The notes beneath the pieces were generated by a model. The model did not search any database. It was not told where the DNA came from and saw nothing but the letters and a program-made list of their open reading frames with translations. A stretch of DNA of 64,000 bases. It comes from Iamia majanohamensis. GTDB lineage: Bacteria; Actinomycetota; Acidimicrobiia; Acidimicrobiales; Iamiaceae. The translations under genes were made by a program, and so were the position numbers. This document shows, piece after piece, positions 1-10,697 of this stretch; the stretch's first letter is position 1, and every line of letters starts with the position of its first letter. Location of the stretch: positions 2,790,001-2,854,000 of the forward strand of contig NZ_CP116942.1 of the NCBI RefSeq assembly GCF_028532485.1. Direction: 5' to 3'.

Positions 1-68
1 TGCTCACCCCGGGCGCCGAGCCGCTGGCGACGCCGGTCGGGCGGGCGCCCGCCGGGCACCCGGGATCC

Positions 69-452
69 CTACTTCTTGAGGGTGCTGGGGTCCCGCTTCT
101 CGCGGACCTTGGCGGCCTTGCCGACCCGGTCGCGGAGGTAGAAGAGCTTGGCCCGGCGCACGTCGCCCCGGCTCACGACCTCGATGCGGGACACGTTCGG
201 GGTGTGGAGCGGGAAGGTGCGCTCGACGCCGACGCCGTAGCTCACCTTGCGGACGGTGAAGGTCTCGTGCACCCCGGAGCCCTGGCGCTTGATGACCACG
301 CCCTGGAAGACCTGGACGCGCTCCTTGTTGCCCTCGATCACGCGGACGTGGACCTTGAGGGTGTCGCCGGCGCCGAAGTCGGGCACGGGCTCGGTGCGGG
401 CCGCGCTGCTGGTCTCGATGGTGGCGGTGTCGATGACGTCGAGGCGGTTCAT
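69..452 (-). CDS. rplS: 50S ribosomal protein L19
   Basis: This 127-residue protein has the usual length and the hallmark L19 segments: [19 protein letters not shown] near residue 30, [32 protein letters not shown] and a basic C-terminal [20 protein letters not shown]19 sits at the 30S-50S interface of the ribosome. It is the last gene of the minus-strand block rpsP-khpA-rimM-trmD-rplS, 93 bases after trmD. An AAGGA element lies about 11 bases before the ATG. The call rests on clear family similarity read directly from the translation. Confidence 0.98.
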   Translation of the reverse strand: MNRLDVIDTATIETSSAARTEPVPDFGAGDTLKVHVRVIEGNKERVQVFQGVVIKRQGSGVHETFTVRKVSYGVGVERTFPLHTPNVSRIEVVSRGDVRRAKLFYLRDRVGKAAKVREKRDPSTLKK

Positions 453-545
453 GGCGCGTGCGATCCTTCGGGTGGGTGGGGCGGGGCCGCTGCGGGCGGG
501 CCGTCCGCCGGAGCCGCAGGGTCGGCTCAGGGGCGACCGACCACG

Positions 546-1331
546 CTAGCCGTCGTCGGCGGCGGGGGGAAAGCCGGGGGCCGGCCCTGCGCCGGCGGCG
601 GGCGGCTGGTCGACGGGTGCGACATCGGCGAGGAGGTCCTCCTCCTCGGGGCTGAGCCCGCCCCGGGCCGCCAGCAGGTCGGGGCGCAGGGCCCGGGTGC
701 GGTGCAGGGCCTGGGCGCGCCGCCAGCGGGCGATGCGGGCGTGGTCGCCGGAGCGCAGGACCTCGGGCACCTCGTGGCCCCGCCACGAGGCGGGCCGGGT
801 GTACTGCGGGTACTCCAGCAGCCCGTCGGCGAAGGACTCCTCCTCGGCCGAGGCCTCGTTGCCCATCACGCCGGGCACCAGGCGCCCCACCGCCTCCAGG
901 ACGACCATGGCCGCCACCTCCCCCCCGGCCAGGACGTAGTCGCCGATCGAGAGCTCCCCGTCGACGACCTGGGTCCGCACCCGGTGGTCGACGTCCTCGT
1001 AGCGCCCGCACAGCAGCGAGAAGCCCTCCCCCGCGGCGAGCTCCCGGGCCAGGGGCTGGTCGAGGCGCCGACCTCCGGGGCCGAGCAGGAGCAGCGGCCG
1101 GGGCGGCTCGACGGCCTCGACCACCCGGGCCAGGGGCTCGGCCCGCAGCACCATGCCGGCGCCGCCGCCGAAGGGGGCGTCGTCGACGGAGCGGTGGGGG
1201 TCGTCGGTGCCGGCCCGCAGGTCGTGGACCCGCACGTCGAGCAGGCCGGCGCGCCGGGCCCTGCCCAGCAGGCTCGCCCCGGCGAAGCCGTCGACCAGGT
1301 CGGGGAAGATGGTGAGGACGTCGATGCGCAC
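546..1331 (-). CDS. trmD: tRNA (guanine-N1-)-methyltransferase TrmD
   Basis: TrmD methylates G37 of tRNAs that read codons next to a CCN box, which prevents +1 frameshifting. The N-terminus [15 protein letters not shown], the cofactor-knot segment [29 protein letters not shown] and [11 protein letters not shown] are SPOUT-family TrmD signatures. [13 protein letters not shown] lies in the C-terminal tRNA-binding part. At 261 residues it is slightly longer than usual because of a proline/alanine-rich tail. The start is GTG, 12 bases after the rimM stop, so the two are probably co-transcribed. Confidence 0.98.
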   Translation of the reverse strand: MRIDVLTIFPDLVDGFAGASLLGRARRAGLLDVRVHDLRAGTDDPHRSVDDAPFGGGAGMVLRAEPLARVVEAVEPPRPLLLLGPGGRRLDQPLARELAAGEGFSLLCGRYEDVDHRVRTQVVDGELSIGDYVLAGGEVAAMVVLEAVGRLVPGVMGNEASAEEESFADGLLEYPQYTRPASWRGHEVPEVLRSGDHARIARWRRAQALHRTRALRPDLLAARGGLSPEEEDLLADVAPVDQPPAAGAGPAPGFPPAADDG

Positions 1332-1343
1332 GGCGGCGACGCC

Positions 1344-1841
1344 TCAGCCGGCGGCGAGGTCGCCGTCGAGGAGGCCCTCGGGCGGGTCGATCACCACCCG
1401 GGCGGGCAGGCCCGAGGCGTCGGTGACGAACACGACCGGCACCAGGGCCCCGGACTCGAGGACCAGCAGCTCGTGGGCCGGGTTGTCCTGGACGGCCTCG
1501 ACCCGGCCCACGGCCGTGCCGTCGGGCAGGGCCACCTCGGCCCCCACCAGCTCGTGGACCCACATGGCGTCGTCGTCGGCCTCGAGCGGGGCGGCGGAGA
1601 GGGCCAGGCCCCGCAGGGCCTCGGCGCCGTCGCGGCCGTCGACGCCGGAGAAGGCGACGATCCAGCGGTGCTGGTGGGGTCCCGACCGCAGCACCTCGCG
1701 CTCGACGTCACCGACCCAGAGGCGGGCGCCGGGGGCGACGCGCTCGGTGCGGTCGGTGGTGAGGGCGACGATGACCTCGCCCCGGAGGCCGTGGGCCTTG
1801 TCGACCCGGCCGACCTCGAGCAGGTCGTCGGGCGGGGCCAC
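1344..1841 (-). CDS. rimM: 16S rRNA processing protein RimM
   Basis: RimM assists maturation of the 30S head and binds S19. The N-terminal VGRVDKAHGLRGEVIV motif (about residues 9-25) is the family signature, and a PRC-barrel domain follows with DNPAHELLVLESG and PEGLLDGDL near the end. The length of 165 residues is normal. I chose the GTG two bases after the khpA stop; the much longer open frame upstream is a shadow of khpA and rpsP. The position between khpA and trmD is canonical. Confidence 0.96.
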   Translation of the reverse strand: MAPPDDLLEVGRVDKAHGLRGEVIVALTTDRTERVAPGARLWVGDVEREVLRSGPHQHRWIVAFSGVDGRDGAEALRGLALSAAPLEADDDAMWVHELVGAEVALPDGTAVGRVEAVQDNPAHELLVLESGALVPVVFVTDASGLPARVVIDPPEGLLDGDLAAG

Positions 1842-1843
1842 GT

Positions 1844-2122
1844 CTAGTCGACGAACTCGATGGAGACGCCGGTCTCGCCGTCCTTGGCGGCGGCGGCCCG
1901 GCTGACGTCGCGGATGGCGTTGGCCACGCGGCCCCGCTTGCCGATGACCCGGCCCATGTCGCCGTCGGCCACCGAGACGTTGAAGGTGAGCCCGTCGCTG
2001 TCGTCGACCTCGACCCGGACCTCGTCGGGGTTGGCCACGAGCGCCTGGGCCAGGTACTCGAGCACGGCCACCGCGGTGGGGGCGGGCAGGGCCTCGGAGG
2101 TGCCGGTCTCGGCGTCGCTCAC
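1844..2122 (-). CDS. khpA: KH domain RNA-binding protein KhpA
   Basis: This 92-residue protein is almost entirely one type II KH domain, with the GxxG loop in DMGRVIGKRGRVANAIRDV (about residues 54-72). The family (YlqC/KhpA) binds RNA, and in other bacteria works with KhpB on cell division and translation. The GTG start overlaps the rpsP stop in a GTGA arrangement, and rimM begins two bases after its stop. That arrangement implies translational coupling across the three genes. The rpsP-khpA-rimM gene order is typical. Confidence 0.93.
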   Translation of the reverse strand: MSDAETGTSEALPAPTAVAVLEYLAQALVANPDEVRVEVDDSDGLTFNVSVADGDMGRVIGKRGRVANAIRDVSRAAAAKDGETGVSIEFVD

Positions 2123-2457
2123 GACGCCGCCTCGGCGGTCTCGGCCTCGGGGGCGACCGGGCGGTCGTCGGGGCCGGGGGGCGCCAGGGGCTCGGGCTCG
2201 GTGCCGTCCTGGAAGTGCTTCCAGGCACCGGAGACCTCGAGCAGCTTCTGGACCCGCTCGGTGGGCTGGGCGCCCTTGCGGAGCCAGTCGACGGCCTTGA
2301 CGTTGTCGATCCGGTAGGTCGAGGGCTCGCGGCGCGGCTGGTAGGTGCCGAGGATCTCGATGAAGCGGCCGTTGCGGGGCGACCGGCTGTCGGCCGCGAC
2401 GAGGCGGTAGGTCGGCTGCTTCTTCTTGCCCATCCGCATGAGGCGGAGCTTGACCAC
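2119..2457 (-). CDS. rpsP: 30S ribosomal protein S16
   Basis: The N-terminus VKLRLMRMGKKKQPTYRLV, then SPRNGRFIEILGTYQP and VDWLRKGAQPTERV, are diagnostic of S16, which binds 16S rRNA in the 30S body. The GTG at 2457 gives 112 residues. The extra C-terminal 25 residues, rich in proline, alanine and glutamate, are common in actinobacteria. A purine-rich GAGAGAG stretch about 8 bases upstream may be the ribosome-binding site. The stop overlaps the khpA start by four bases. Confidence 0.96.
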   Translation of the reverse strand: MVKLRLMRMGKKKQPTYRLVAADSRSPRNGRFIEILGTYQPRREPSTYRIDNVKAVDWLRKGAQPTERVQKLLEVSGAWKHFQDGTEPEPLAPPGPDDRPVAPEAETAEAAS

Positions 2458-2556
2458 GGTCTGATCTCTCTCTGTCGTCGTTCGCCGGCCCCGTGGGCCG
2501 ACCGTCCATGCTTGCCGCTGGCCCGTCCGCCGCACAAGTGGGCGGGGCCGGCGGGG

Positions 2557-3999
<1,443 letters not shown>

Positions 4000-4057
4000 G
4001 CGGCTGGCGATGCTACCCGGTCACCTCGGCCGTCCCCTCCCACGGGAGGCGGCGCGC

Positions 4058-4294
4058 TCAGCCCGAGGCGTGGGGGGAGACCAGGTCCGCCGGAGGCGGG
4101 GGCGGACCGGAGGCGTCCCGCCGGGCCTCCACCTCGGCCATGAGCCGGGCCCGCATCTCGGCGCCGGTGGTGGGGGCGGCGAGGAGCCCGACGGCCACGC
4201 CGAGCAGGAAGACCACGACCCGGCTGAAGCCGAAGAGGCGGACGACGAACAGCGCGATGCGGAACGGCGAGAAGACCAGGCGGAACAGGAACAT
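4058..4294 (-). CDS. Small YtxH-like membrane protein
   Basis: This 78-residue protein has a hydrophobic segment in its first ~45 residues (FLFRLVFSPFRIALFVVRL and VVVFLLGVAVGLLAAP), followed by TTGAEMRARLMAEVEARR. The GxxxGLLxAPxxGxExR pattern resembles YtxH proteins, which are small membrane proteins linked to stress or the cell envelope. I chose the ATG at 4294 rather than a longer frame because TACGGT lies 7 bases before it (4302-4307), as expected for a leaderless start. Function is unknown. It sits between ffh and ftsY. Confidence 0.6.
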   Translation of the reverse strand: MFLFRLVFSPFRIALFVVRLFGFSRVVVFLLGVAVGLLAAPTTGAEMRARLMAEVEARRDASGPPPPPADLVSPHASG

Positions 4295-4301
4295 GGACGC
4301 G

Positions 4302-4307
4302 ACCGTA
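4302..4307 (-). promoter_or_regulatory. Leaderless -10 hexamer of the YtxH-like gene
   Basis: TACGGT on the minus strand, 7 bases before the ATG. There is no Shine-Dalgarno. It decides the chosen start. Confidence 0.5.
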
Positions 4308-4364
4308 CTCACCGGCACCGGGCCGGTCCGCGGAGCCGCGGGCCGGCTCCGGGCGACGACGGGG

Positions 4365-5492
4365 TCAGTCGGTGGCGAAGAGGGCGTCGACGAACTCGTC
4401 GGGGTCGAAGGCGACGAGGTCGTCGGCCGTCTCGCCCAGGCCCACCAGCTTCACCGGGATCCCCAGGTCGGCCTGGATGGCGAGGACGATGCCGCCCTTG
4501 GCCGAGCCGTCGAGCTTGGTGAGCACGACGCCGGTGACCTCGACGGCCTCGGTGAAGACCCGGGCCTGGGCCAGGCCGTTCTGTCCCGTGGTGGCGTCGA
4601 TGACGAGGAGCACCTCGGTGACGTGGCCGGGCTCCTTGCCCGCCACCCGGCGCACCTTGCGCAGCTCGTCCATCAGGTTGGTCTTGTTGTGGAGCCGGCC
4701 GGCGGTGTCGGCCAGCAACAGGTCGGCCCCCATCGAGGCGGCCTTGGTGATGCCGTCGAAGACGATGGAGCTGGGATCCGCCCCCTCGGCCCCCCGCACG
4801 AGGGTCGCGCCGCAGCGCTCGGCCCAGGTGCCCAGCTGCTCCGCCGCGGCGGCGCGGAAGGTGTCGCCCGCCGCCATCACGACGGTGCGGCCGACCTCGG
4901 CCTCGCGCTTGCCCAGCTTGCCGATGGTGGTCGTCTTGCCCACGCCGTTGACGCCGACGAAGAGCCAGACGTTGGTCTCGCCCTCGTCGCTGTGCAGCGT
5001 GCGGTCGTCGACGTGCAGGCGGGCCTTGACCTCGTCCTTGACCGCCTCGAGCAGGACCTCGGGCGACTCGATGCCGTCGGCCTTCACCCGGGCGCGGACG
5101 GCGTCGAGGACCTCGGTGGCCGGTCCCACGCCCACGTCGGCCCGGATCAGCGCCTCCTCCAGGTCGTCCCAGGTCTCGTCGTCGATGGCGCTGCGCGACA
5201 GGATCGAGCCCAGGTAGCCCGACACCGTGCCCCGGGCCTTGGAGAGGCGCTCCCGGAACGAGGGGCGGACGGGGGCGACGACCTCGGGGGGCGCCTCCTC
5301 GACCGGGGGCTCGAGGACGTCGACGTCGCCGCCGTCGACCTCGGGCCCCTCCTCGACGGCGGTGCCCTGCCCCACCGAGGGGCGGGCGGGCGGTTCGAGC
5401 TCGGGGCCCCGGCTGCGGAGGCGGGGGGCGACGAGGGCCAGGCCCACCCCGAGGACCACACCGATGACGACGAGGATGACGACGATCTCCAT
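4365..5492 (-). CDS. ftsY: Signal recognition particle receptor FtsY
   Basis: FtsY is the SRP receptor GTPase that docks Ffh-ribosome complexes at the membrane. Here the N-terminus is a true membrane anchor (MEIVVILVVIGVVLGVGLAL), followed by an acidic linker of about 70 residues. The NG domain has GVNGVGKTTTIGKL, DTAGRLHNKTNLMDEL and VLTKLDGSAKGG. An N-terminal transmembrane segment is common in actinobacterial FtsY. The length is 375 residues. TAGCAT at 5502-5507 lies 9 bases before the ATG. Confidence 0.97.
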   Translation of the reverse strand: MEIVVILVVIGVVLGVGLALVAPRLRSRGPELEPPARPSVGQGTAVEEGPEVDGGDVDVLEPPVEEAPPEVVAPVRPSFRERLSKARGTVSGYLGSILSRSAIDDETWDDLEEALIRADVGVGPATEVLDAVRARVKADGIESPEVLLEAVKDEVKARLHVDDRTLHSDEGETNVWLFVGVNGVGKTTTIGKLGKREAEVGRTVVMAAGDTFRAAAAEQLGTWAERCGATLVRGAEGADPSSIVFDGITKAASMGADLLLADTAGRLHNKTNLMDELRKVRRVAGKEPGHVTEVLLVIDATTGQNGLAQARVFTEAVEVTGVVLTKLDGSAKGGIVLAIQADLGIPVKLVGLGETADDLVAFDPDEFVDALFATD

Positions 5493-5574
5493 GGGCGCCC
5501 GATGCTACGAGGCGCCGGACCCGGGACCGACATGCGGGCCCGGCCCCCCTGGGGCCCCGACGGGCCCCCGGGGC

Positions 5575-7716
5575 TCAGGCCGGCGGGTCGGTGTCGCCGG
5601 GCGGTGCGGTCGCCCCCGCGGCGCCGACGGTCGCCGACGGCCCCCCGTCGGGCTGGACCGGCTCCCGGGCGAAGGGGACGATGCGGTCGGCGAGCCAGCG
5701 CCACACCGGACCGGTCCTGGCCTCGTCGTAGTGGCTGCCGTCGGGACGGACGGTGCCCTCGCCCAGGTCCTCCACGAGCTCACCGTCGGGGCAGAGCAGC
5801 TCGCCCAGGTCGACGTAGGTGGCCTGGTCGCCGAGGTCGGCGGCGTACTCGGCGAAGACGTCGTCGACCCACCGCACCGCCTCCGGGTCGTTGCGCGGGC
5901 TCTCGGTCCCGCCCAGGCGGGGGTCCTTCTCGTCCATGCACGGCGCCCCCACGACCACGAACCGGGTGTCGGGCTTCACCGCCAGCACGGCCTCCACCCC
6001 CCGGTCGAGCCCCTCGCGGATGGCGGTCTCCATCTCGGGCGTGCCCGCCTGGATCGTCCGGTTGCCGCTGATGTGGTCGTAGACCTCCCAGGCCCCGAAC
6101 TGGATCATCACCACGTCGGGCTGGCGGGCGGCCACCCCCTCCTGCCAGTACGCGGGCCAGTCGCCGCACATGTCGGCCGAGGTGTCGACCTGGTCCCCGG
6201 TGATGGCGTAGCCCTCGACCACCCCGCAGCCGAGGATGGCCCGGGAGGAGACGTCGAGGCGCTCCGGGTCCTTCTCGTCGCCCCAGGCGAGGGTGAGGGC
6301 GACGGAGTCGCCCACGGTCATCACCTCCACGGGCCGGTCCGCGGGCACGGGGTCGATGCCCTGGGACGCGACCACCCGGCGGATCTCGTCGGGGATGGTG
6401 GGCGGGGGCGTCTCGGGCAGGTCGGGCACGCCCGCCTCGAGGCCGGCCAGCTGGGTCGGGACCCCGGCGGCGGTGTCGGTGTCGCCCGACGAGGTCCGGA
6501 TCGTCCCGGCCACGAGGAGCCAGACGACGAGGGCGGTGCAGATGGCGACGGTGGCCGGGCGCGACGAGCGCAGCCCGGGGAACCGGAGCCCGAGGCCGTC
6601 GATGCCCCGCCGGCGGATCGGCATCTCGATGAGCCGGTAGGAGGCGATGGTGAACGCCACCGCCACCGCGGTGCGCACGGCGAGGAGGGCCACGTCGTCG
6701 AGGCCACCGCCGTCGAGGCCGGTGCGCTCGGGGGTGAGGAACACGTTCACGGGCCAGTGCCACAGGTAGAGCCCGTAGGACACCCTGCCGATGGCCACCA
6801 GCGGGGCGACGGCCAGGGCCGCGGTCCAGGGCAGCGGGGTGCGGGGCAGGGCCACCGCCCCCACCAGCGCCGCCGTCGCCACCGCCAGGCCGAGGAACCC
6901 GCCCCGGTACATCCAGAGGTCGCCCTCGGACACGAGGACGTAGGAGGCGACGACGCCGAGCGCCCCCAGCAGGCCGAGGACGCTCAGCGCCCGGCGGTAC
7001 CGGTGGAGGGGCCACTGGGCCGCGACGCCGGCGAGCAGGGCCCCGGCGAGCAGCGAGTGGGCCCGGGTGTCGGTGCCGTAGTACGCCCGGGAGGGGTCGC
7101 CGCCACCGGTGGCCAGGTGGGCCATCCACAGCGCCGAGGCCACCATCGCCACGGCCATGCCGACGAGCAGCGGCCCCAGGCGTCGGGCCCGCCGCAGGGC
7201 CACGGCCAGCACGACCGGGAAGACGAGGTACCACTGCTCCTCGACCGACAGCGACCACAGGTGGCGCAGCGGGGAGGGCGCCCCGGCGAAGTAGGACTGG
7301 TCGGTGAGGATGAAGTGCCAGTTGGCGACGTAGAGGAGCGAGGCGATGGCGTCGCCCCGCACCGACGCCCGCTCGGCGGCGGCCACGAAGAACGGCGTCG
7401 CCACCGCCACCACCGCCAGCAGCACCAGCAGGGCGGGCAGCAGGCGGCGCAGGCGGCGGGTCCAGAAGGCGCGCAGGTCGACGCCGCCGGTGCTCACGCG
7501 CTCGTGCAGGAGCAGGGTGGTGATGAGGTAGCCCGACAGCACGAAGAAGACGTCGACGCCGAGGTAGCCGCCCGGGATCCACGACACCCCGCCGTGGAAG
7601 AGCAGCACGCCCACGACCGCCACCGCCCGCAGCCCGTCGAGGGCGGGCACGTAGGCCATCGTCCGCCGGGCCGGGGCCGCCGGAGGGGCCCCTCTGGCCT
7701 CGGGCTGGACGCTCAT
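5575..7716 (-). CDS. OafA/YrhL-type acyltransferase with C-terminal SGNH domain
   Basis: This membrane O-acyltransferase of 713 residues has an acyltransferase-3 domain in the first ~400 residues, opening with YVPALDGLRAVAVVGVLLFH and continuing through about ten hydrophobic helices. A periplasmic SGNH hydrolase domain follows. Its GDS block is VMTVGDSVALTLAWG, and the catalytic Asp/His block is DGSHYDEART near the end. Such proteins acylate surface glycans or peptidoglycan. I prefer the internal ATG (MSVQPEARG) because TACCGT lies 10 bases upstream (7727-7732). The substrate cannot be told from sequence. Confidence 0.9.
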   Translation of the reverse strand: MSVQPEARGAPPAAPARRTMAYVPALDGLRAVAVVGVLLFHGGVSWIPGGYLGVDVFFVLSGYLITTLLLHERVSTGGVDLRAFWTRRLRRLLPALLVLLAVVAVATPFFVAAAERASVRGDAIASLLYVANWHFILTDQSYFAGAPSPLRHLWSLSVEEQWYLVFPVVLAVALRRARRLGPLLVGMAVAMVASALWMAHLATGGGDPSRAYYGTDTRAHSLLAGALLAGVAAQWPLHRYRRALSVLGLLGALGVVASYVLVSEGDLWMYRGGFLGLAVATAALVGAVALPRTPLPWTAALAVAPLVAIGRVSYGLYLWHWPVNVFLTPERTGLDGGGLDDVALLAVRTAVAVAFTIASYRLIEMPIRRRGIDGLGLRFPGLRSSRPATVAICTALVVWLLVAGTIRTSSGDTDTAAGVPTQLAGLEAGVPDLPETPPPTIPDEIRRVVASQGIDPVPADRPVEVMTVGDSVALTLAWGDEKDPERLDVSSRAILGCGVVEGYAITGDQVDTSADMCGDWPAYWQEGVAARQPDVVMIQFGAWEVYDHISGNRTIQAGTPEMETAIREGLDRGVEAVLAVKPDTRFVVVGAPCMDEKDPRLGGTESPRNDPEAVRWVDDVFAEYAADLGDQATYVDLGELLCPDGELVEDLGEGTVRPDGSHYDEARTGPVWRWLADRIVPFAREPVQPDGGPSATVGAAGATAPPGDTDPPA

Positions 7717-7812
7717 CGCACCGGTCACGGTAGCGACATGTTCGCCGTCGACAGGTGTCACACCTCCCCCGTCGGGACGTGGCGTCCGACACCCCTCCCC
7801 GGACGCGAGCGA

Positions 7813-7838
7813 CCCCGCCGACGGCGCTGTCGGCGGGG
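7813..7838 (-). terminator. Strong stem-loop after the HtrA-like gene
   Basis: A perfect 10-bp stem, CCCCGCCGAC pairing with GTCGGCGGGG across a 6-base loop, lies 39 bases after the protease stop. No T tract follows, so it resembles the hairpin-only terminators of high-GC actinobacteria. Termination is inferred. Confidence 0.55.
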
Positions 7839-7876
7839 TGGCTCGGAGGGGGCGCCCCGGAGGCGGGGCGGCGGTC

Positions 7877-9160
7877 TCAGCGGGAGGGCGACTGGCCCAG
7901 GGTGACGGTGACCTCGGACTGGTCGCCCTGGCGATCCACGGTCAGGGCCACCTCGGTGTCGGGGGCCCGGCTGCGGACCGCGGCCACCAGGTCCGCGGAG
8001 GAGGTGATGGCGTCGTCGTCGACGGAGGTGATCACGTCCCCGGTCTCCAGCCCGGCCTCGTCGGCCGGGCCGCCCGGCTCGACCTGGACCACCTGGGCGC
8101 CCCGGACGGAGCCGTCGGTGACGTCGCCGGCGCTGACGCCGAGGTAGCCGCTGGCGATGGGCTCGCCGGCGACGAGCTGGTCGGCGATCTGCTTGGCCGT
8201 GTCGATGGGGATGGCGAACCCGATGCCGACGTTGCCGCCCGACTTGCTGGCGATGGAGTCGTTGACCCCGATGACCCGGCCGTCGCGGTCGGCGAGGGCG
8301 CCGCCGGAGTTGCCCGAGTTGATGGGGGCGTCGGTCTGGACCATGGCGACGGCGCCGCCCGGGGTCTCCACGGTGCGGCCCACGGCGCTGACGATGCCGG
8401 AGGTGACGGTCTGGTCGAGCCCGAAGGGGCTGCCGATGGCGACGGCCAGCTGGCCCACCTCGGGCGCCTCGCCCAGGGCCAGGCTCGCCGCGGTCAGTCC
8501 GTCGGCGTCGGTGCGGAGGACGGCGATGTCGGAGCCGGCGTCGGTGCCGACGACGGTGCCGTCGGCGGTGCGGCCGTCCGCCAGGCGCAGGGTGACGTCC
8601 GTGGCCCCCTCCACCACGTGGGCCGCGGTGAGGATGAGGCCCTGGTCGGCGTCGTAGACGAAGCCGGAGCCGAGGCCGGACCCGGTCTCGATCTGCACCA
8701 CGGCGGGGCTGAGGGCGCTCGCCACCGCGGCGACGGGCTCGTCACCGTCGCTCGACGCGCGGCCGGGCACGGCGGGCGCGGTGGTCACGCTCGTGGCCGA
8801 GGTGACCGCCTCGGGGGAGCCGTCGTCGCGGAGGGCCTGGCCGGCGACGAAGGAGCCGACGGCCAGCACGGCCACCGCGGCGAGGGCGGCTGCCCGTCCC
8901 CACCCCCGGGAGCGATGGGGAGGAGGGGTGCCTCCCGGGGGTGGGGGCGGAGGGGCCGCGGGCGGCGCGCCGGGGTCGGTGCGCGGCCAGCCCGCGTCGC
9001 CGGCCCCCCACGGGGGGCTGGCGGGACGGGAGGAGGAGGCGGTGGCGTCGTACCCGTGCGGCGGCGGGGGCGGCGGCGCCGCGCCCCACCCCTCGGGGGC
9101 GGTGGGCGGGTGCTCCGGCGGCCGGCTCTGCGGGTGGGGGGCCCAGCTCGACGTGTCCAT
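7877..9160 (-). CDS. HtrA/DegP-like S1C serine protease with PDZ domain
   Basis: This 427-residue protein has a proline-rich cytoplasmic N-terminus of ~90 residues, one transmembrane helix (AAALAAVAVLAVGSFVAGQ) and a trypsin-like domain. The catalytic triad is visible as His in LTAAHVVEGA, Asp in GSDIAVLRTD and Ser in INSGNSGGALAD. A PDZ domain fills the C-terminus (GYLGVSAGDV, GPADEAGLETGDVITSVD). It is a membrane-anchored envelope quality-control protease with its active domain outside. The ATG at 9160 is preceded by a clear AGGAGAG ribosome-binding site; the longer TTG start is unlikely. Confidence 0.93.
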   Translation of the reverse strand: MDTSSWAPHPQSRPPEHPPTAPEGWGAAPPPPPPHGYDATASSSRPASPPWGAGDAGWPRTDPGAPPAAPPPPPPGGTPPPHRSRGWGRAAALAAVAVLAVGSFVAGQALRDDGSPEAVTSATSVTTAPAVPGRASSDGDEPVAAVASALSPAVVQIETGSGLGSGFVYDADQGLILTAAHVVEGATDVTLRLADGRTADGTVVGTDAGSDIAVLRTDADGLTAASLALGEAPEVGQLAVAIGSPFGLDQTVTSGIVSAVGRTVETPGGAVAMVQTDAPINSGNSGGALADRDGRVIGVNDSIASKSGGNVGIGFAIPIDTAKQIADQLVAGEPIASGYLGVSAGDVTDGSVRGAQVVQVEPGGPADEAGLETGDVITSVDDDAITSSADLVAAVRSRAPDTEVALTVDRQGDQSEVTVTLGQSPSR

Positions 9161-9322
9161 CTCTCTCGTCTCTCCTCGACGTCCGTTGGCGTTGGGGAGG
9201 ACCGTACGGACGGGCCGCGAAAGCCCTGGTAGGGCTGAGGGCAACCTCGGATAAGACGGCGGTGACGCTCCGCTGGGAGCCGCGGGCGGCGGAGCTGCGG
9301 GCGGCGGGCCCGGGCGGCCCGG

Positions 9323-10603
9323 TCAGCCGGTGAAGAGGGCCTCGGTGCGGATGGGCGCGGCCGGCGCCGCGGGCCCGGTGGGGGGCGTCGAGGCGGGGAC
9401 GTCGGCGGGCGGCCCCTCCTCCTCGGGCTCCTCGGCCGGCGGCGCGTAGATGGTGTCGATCTCGCCCGACACGCAGTCGGCCGGGGCGTTGATCGGGTTG
9501 CAGCGGGCCACGGTGCCGCCGGGGATCTCCACCACGTAGCCGGTGCCGAAGGGCTCGGCGTAGGACGCCACGGGGTAGTCGGTCGACACCCACTGGGCCC
9601 CGCTCTCGAAGGCGGCGTCGCGGGCCGAGGTGTCGCCCTCGCGGGCCTCGATCGTCTCGGCGTCGGCGCGCGTGCGGACCAGGTAGCCGTCGGCCACCAG
9701 CTGCTGGATGCGGTCGACGTTGCCGCGGGAGTCGTTGACCTTCACGAACGCGGCGTCCTCGAGGCCGGGCTCGCTGTTGGTGAACATCACCCGACCGCCC
9801 AGCGACGGGTGGCCGGCCAGGTAGTCGGTGCGGTAGCCGCCCCCGTTGTCCATGAGGAACATGACCTTGCCCCGGCTGTCGCCCAGCGTGGGCCAGCCGG
9901 TCGTCTGGATGGCTGCGTCGAGGGTGGCGGCGCCCCCGCGGACGTCGTCGGGGGTGATCATGTCCTCGGGGGCCACGACCGAGCGGATCTCGTCGTCGAG
10001 GCGGTCCATGGCCGGCGCGTCCCACGGGTCCGGGACCACGAACGGGAAGCCGCCCACGGGGACCTCGTCGTCCTTCAGCTCGAGGAGGATGGCGATCGGC
10101 ATGTGGGTGGGGTTGGCGTCGGACCAGGACTCCACGGCCTGGAGGCAGGCGACGAGGCTGAGGCAGGTGCTGCGGTAGTCGACGTCCTGGACGTGGAGCA
10201 CCTTGGTGCCGGGCTGGTCCATGGCCGGGTCGTAGGGGCCCTCACCTGCCGCCCCCCGGATCAGGGGCGTCGCGTACTTGCCCCCGGCGTCGTCGCGGAA
10301 GACGTCGAGCTCGATCTGGCGGACCTTCTGGCCGGCGAACTGGTCCGGGAGGGGTGCGTGCCCGTAGGCCAGCCGCTCGTTGGCCTCCTCGCCGATGGCC
10401 GCCTCGCGGATCTCGCTCTCCTGCGGCGACGCCTGCAGGTGGTAGCTGTTGTGGCTCCCGACCACCTGGATCTCGTTGAGGCGCAGGTCGTCGACGGCGG
10501 CGTCGGCCGCGGGCACGGCCACGAAGGTGACGGCACCCACCGCCAGCACCACTGCGAGCAGGCCTCCCACCGTGCGGTTGCGTCGTCCGACCTGTGCTGC
10601 CAC
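9323..10603 (-). CDS. Secreted Ca2+-dependent phosphoinositide phospholipase C
   Basis: A signal peptide (VGGLLAVVLAVGAVTFVAVP, with cleavage near ADAA) leads into a PI-PLC-like TIM barrel of the Ca2+-dependent type. LNEIQVVGSHNSYHL carries the first catalytic His, QIELDVFRDD the metal-binding acid residues, and VLHVQDVDYRSTC the second His region. IAILLELKDD and VMFLMDNGGGYR follow. It probably cleaves inositol phospholipids or related phosphodiesters outside the cell. The C-terminus ends in a proline/alanine tail. It is 162 bases upstream of the protease gene on the same strand. Confidence 0.85.
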   Translation of the reverse strand: MAAQVGRRNRTVGGLLAVVLAVGAVTFVAVPAADAAVDDLRLNEIQVVGSHNSYHLQASPQESEIREAAIGEEANERLAYGHAPLPDQFAGQKVRQIELDVFRDDAGGKYATPLIRGAAGEGPYDPAMDQPGTKVLHVQDVDYRSTCLSLVACLQAVESWSDANPTHMPIAILLELKDDEVPVGGFPFVVPDPWDAPAMDRLDDEIRSVVAPEDMITPDDVRGGAATLDAAIQTTGWPTLGDSRGKVMFLMDNGGGYRTDYLAGHPSLGGRVMFTNSEPGLEDAAFVKVNDSRGNVDRIQQLVADGYLVRTRADAETIEAREGDTSARDAAFESGAQWVSTDYPVASYAEPFGTGYVVEIPGGTVARCNPINAPADCVSGEIDTIYAPPAEEPEEEGPPADVPASTPPTGPAAPAAPIRTEALFTG

Positions 10604-10697
10604 GTCCTGTCCCCCTGGGGTGCTGCGCCCGACGGGGGGACGCTAGCGGCCGGGTGACGGGCGGGTGGACGCGAGCTGGCCGGGAGGTGGCGCGGAC

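Noticed and set aside
1-68. A GTG start near base 7 on the minus strand as the beginning of the next gene after rplS.
   Set aside because: Only two codons are inside the window. The palindrome GGCGGGCGCCCGCC nearby could equally be a terminator.
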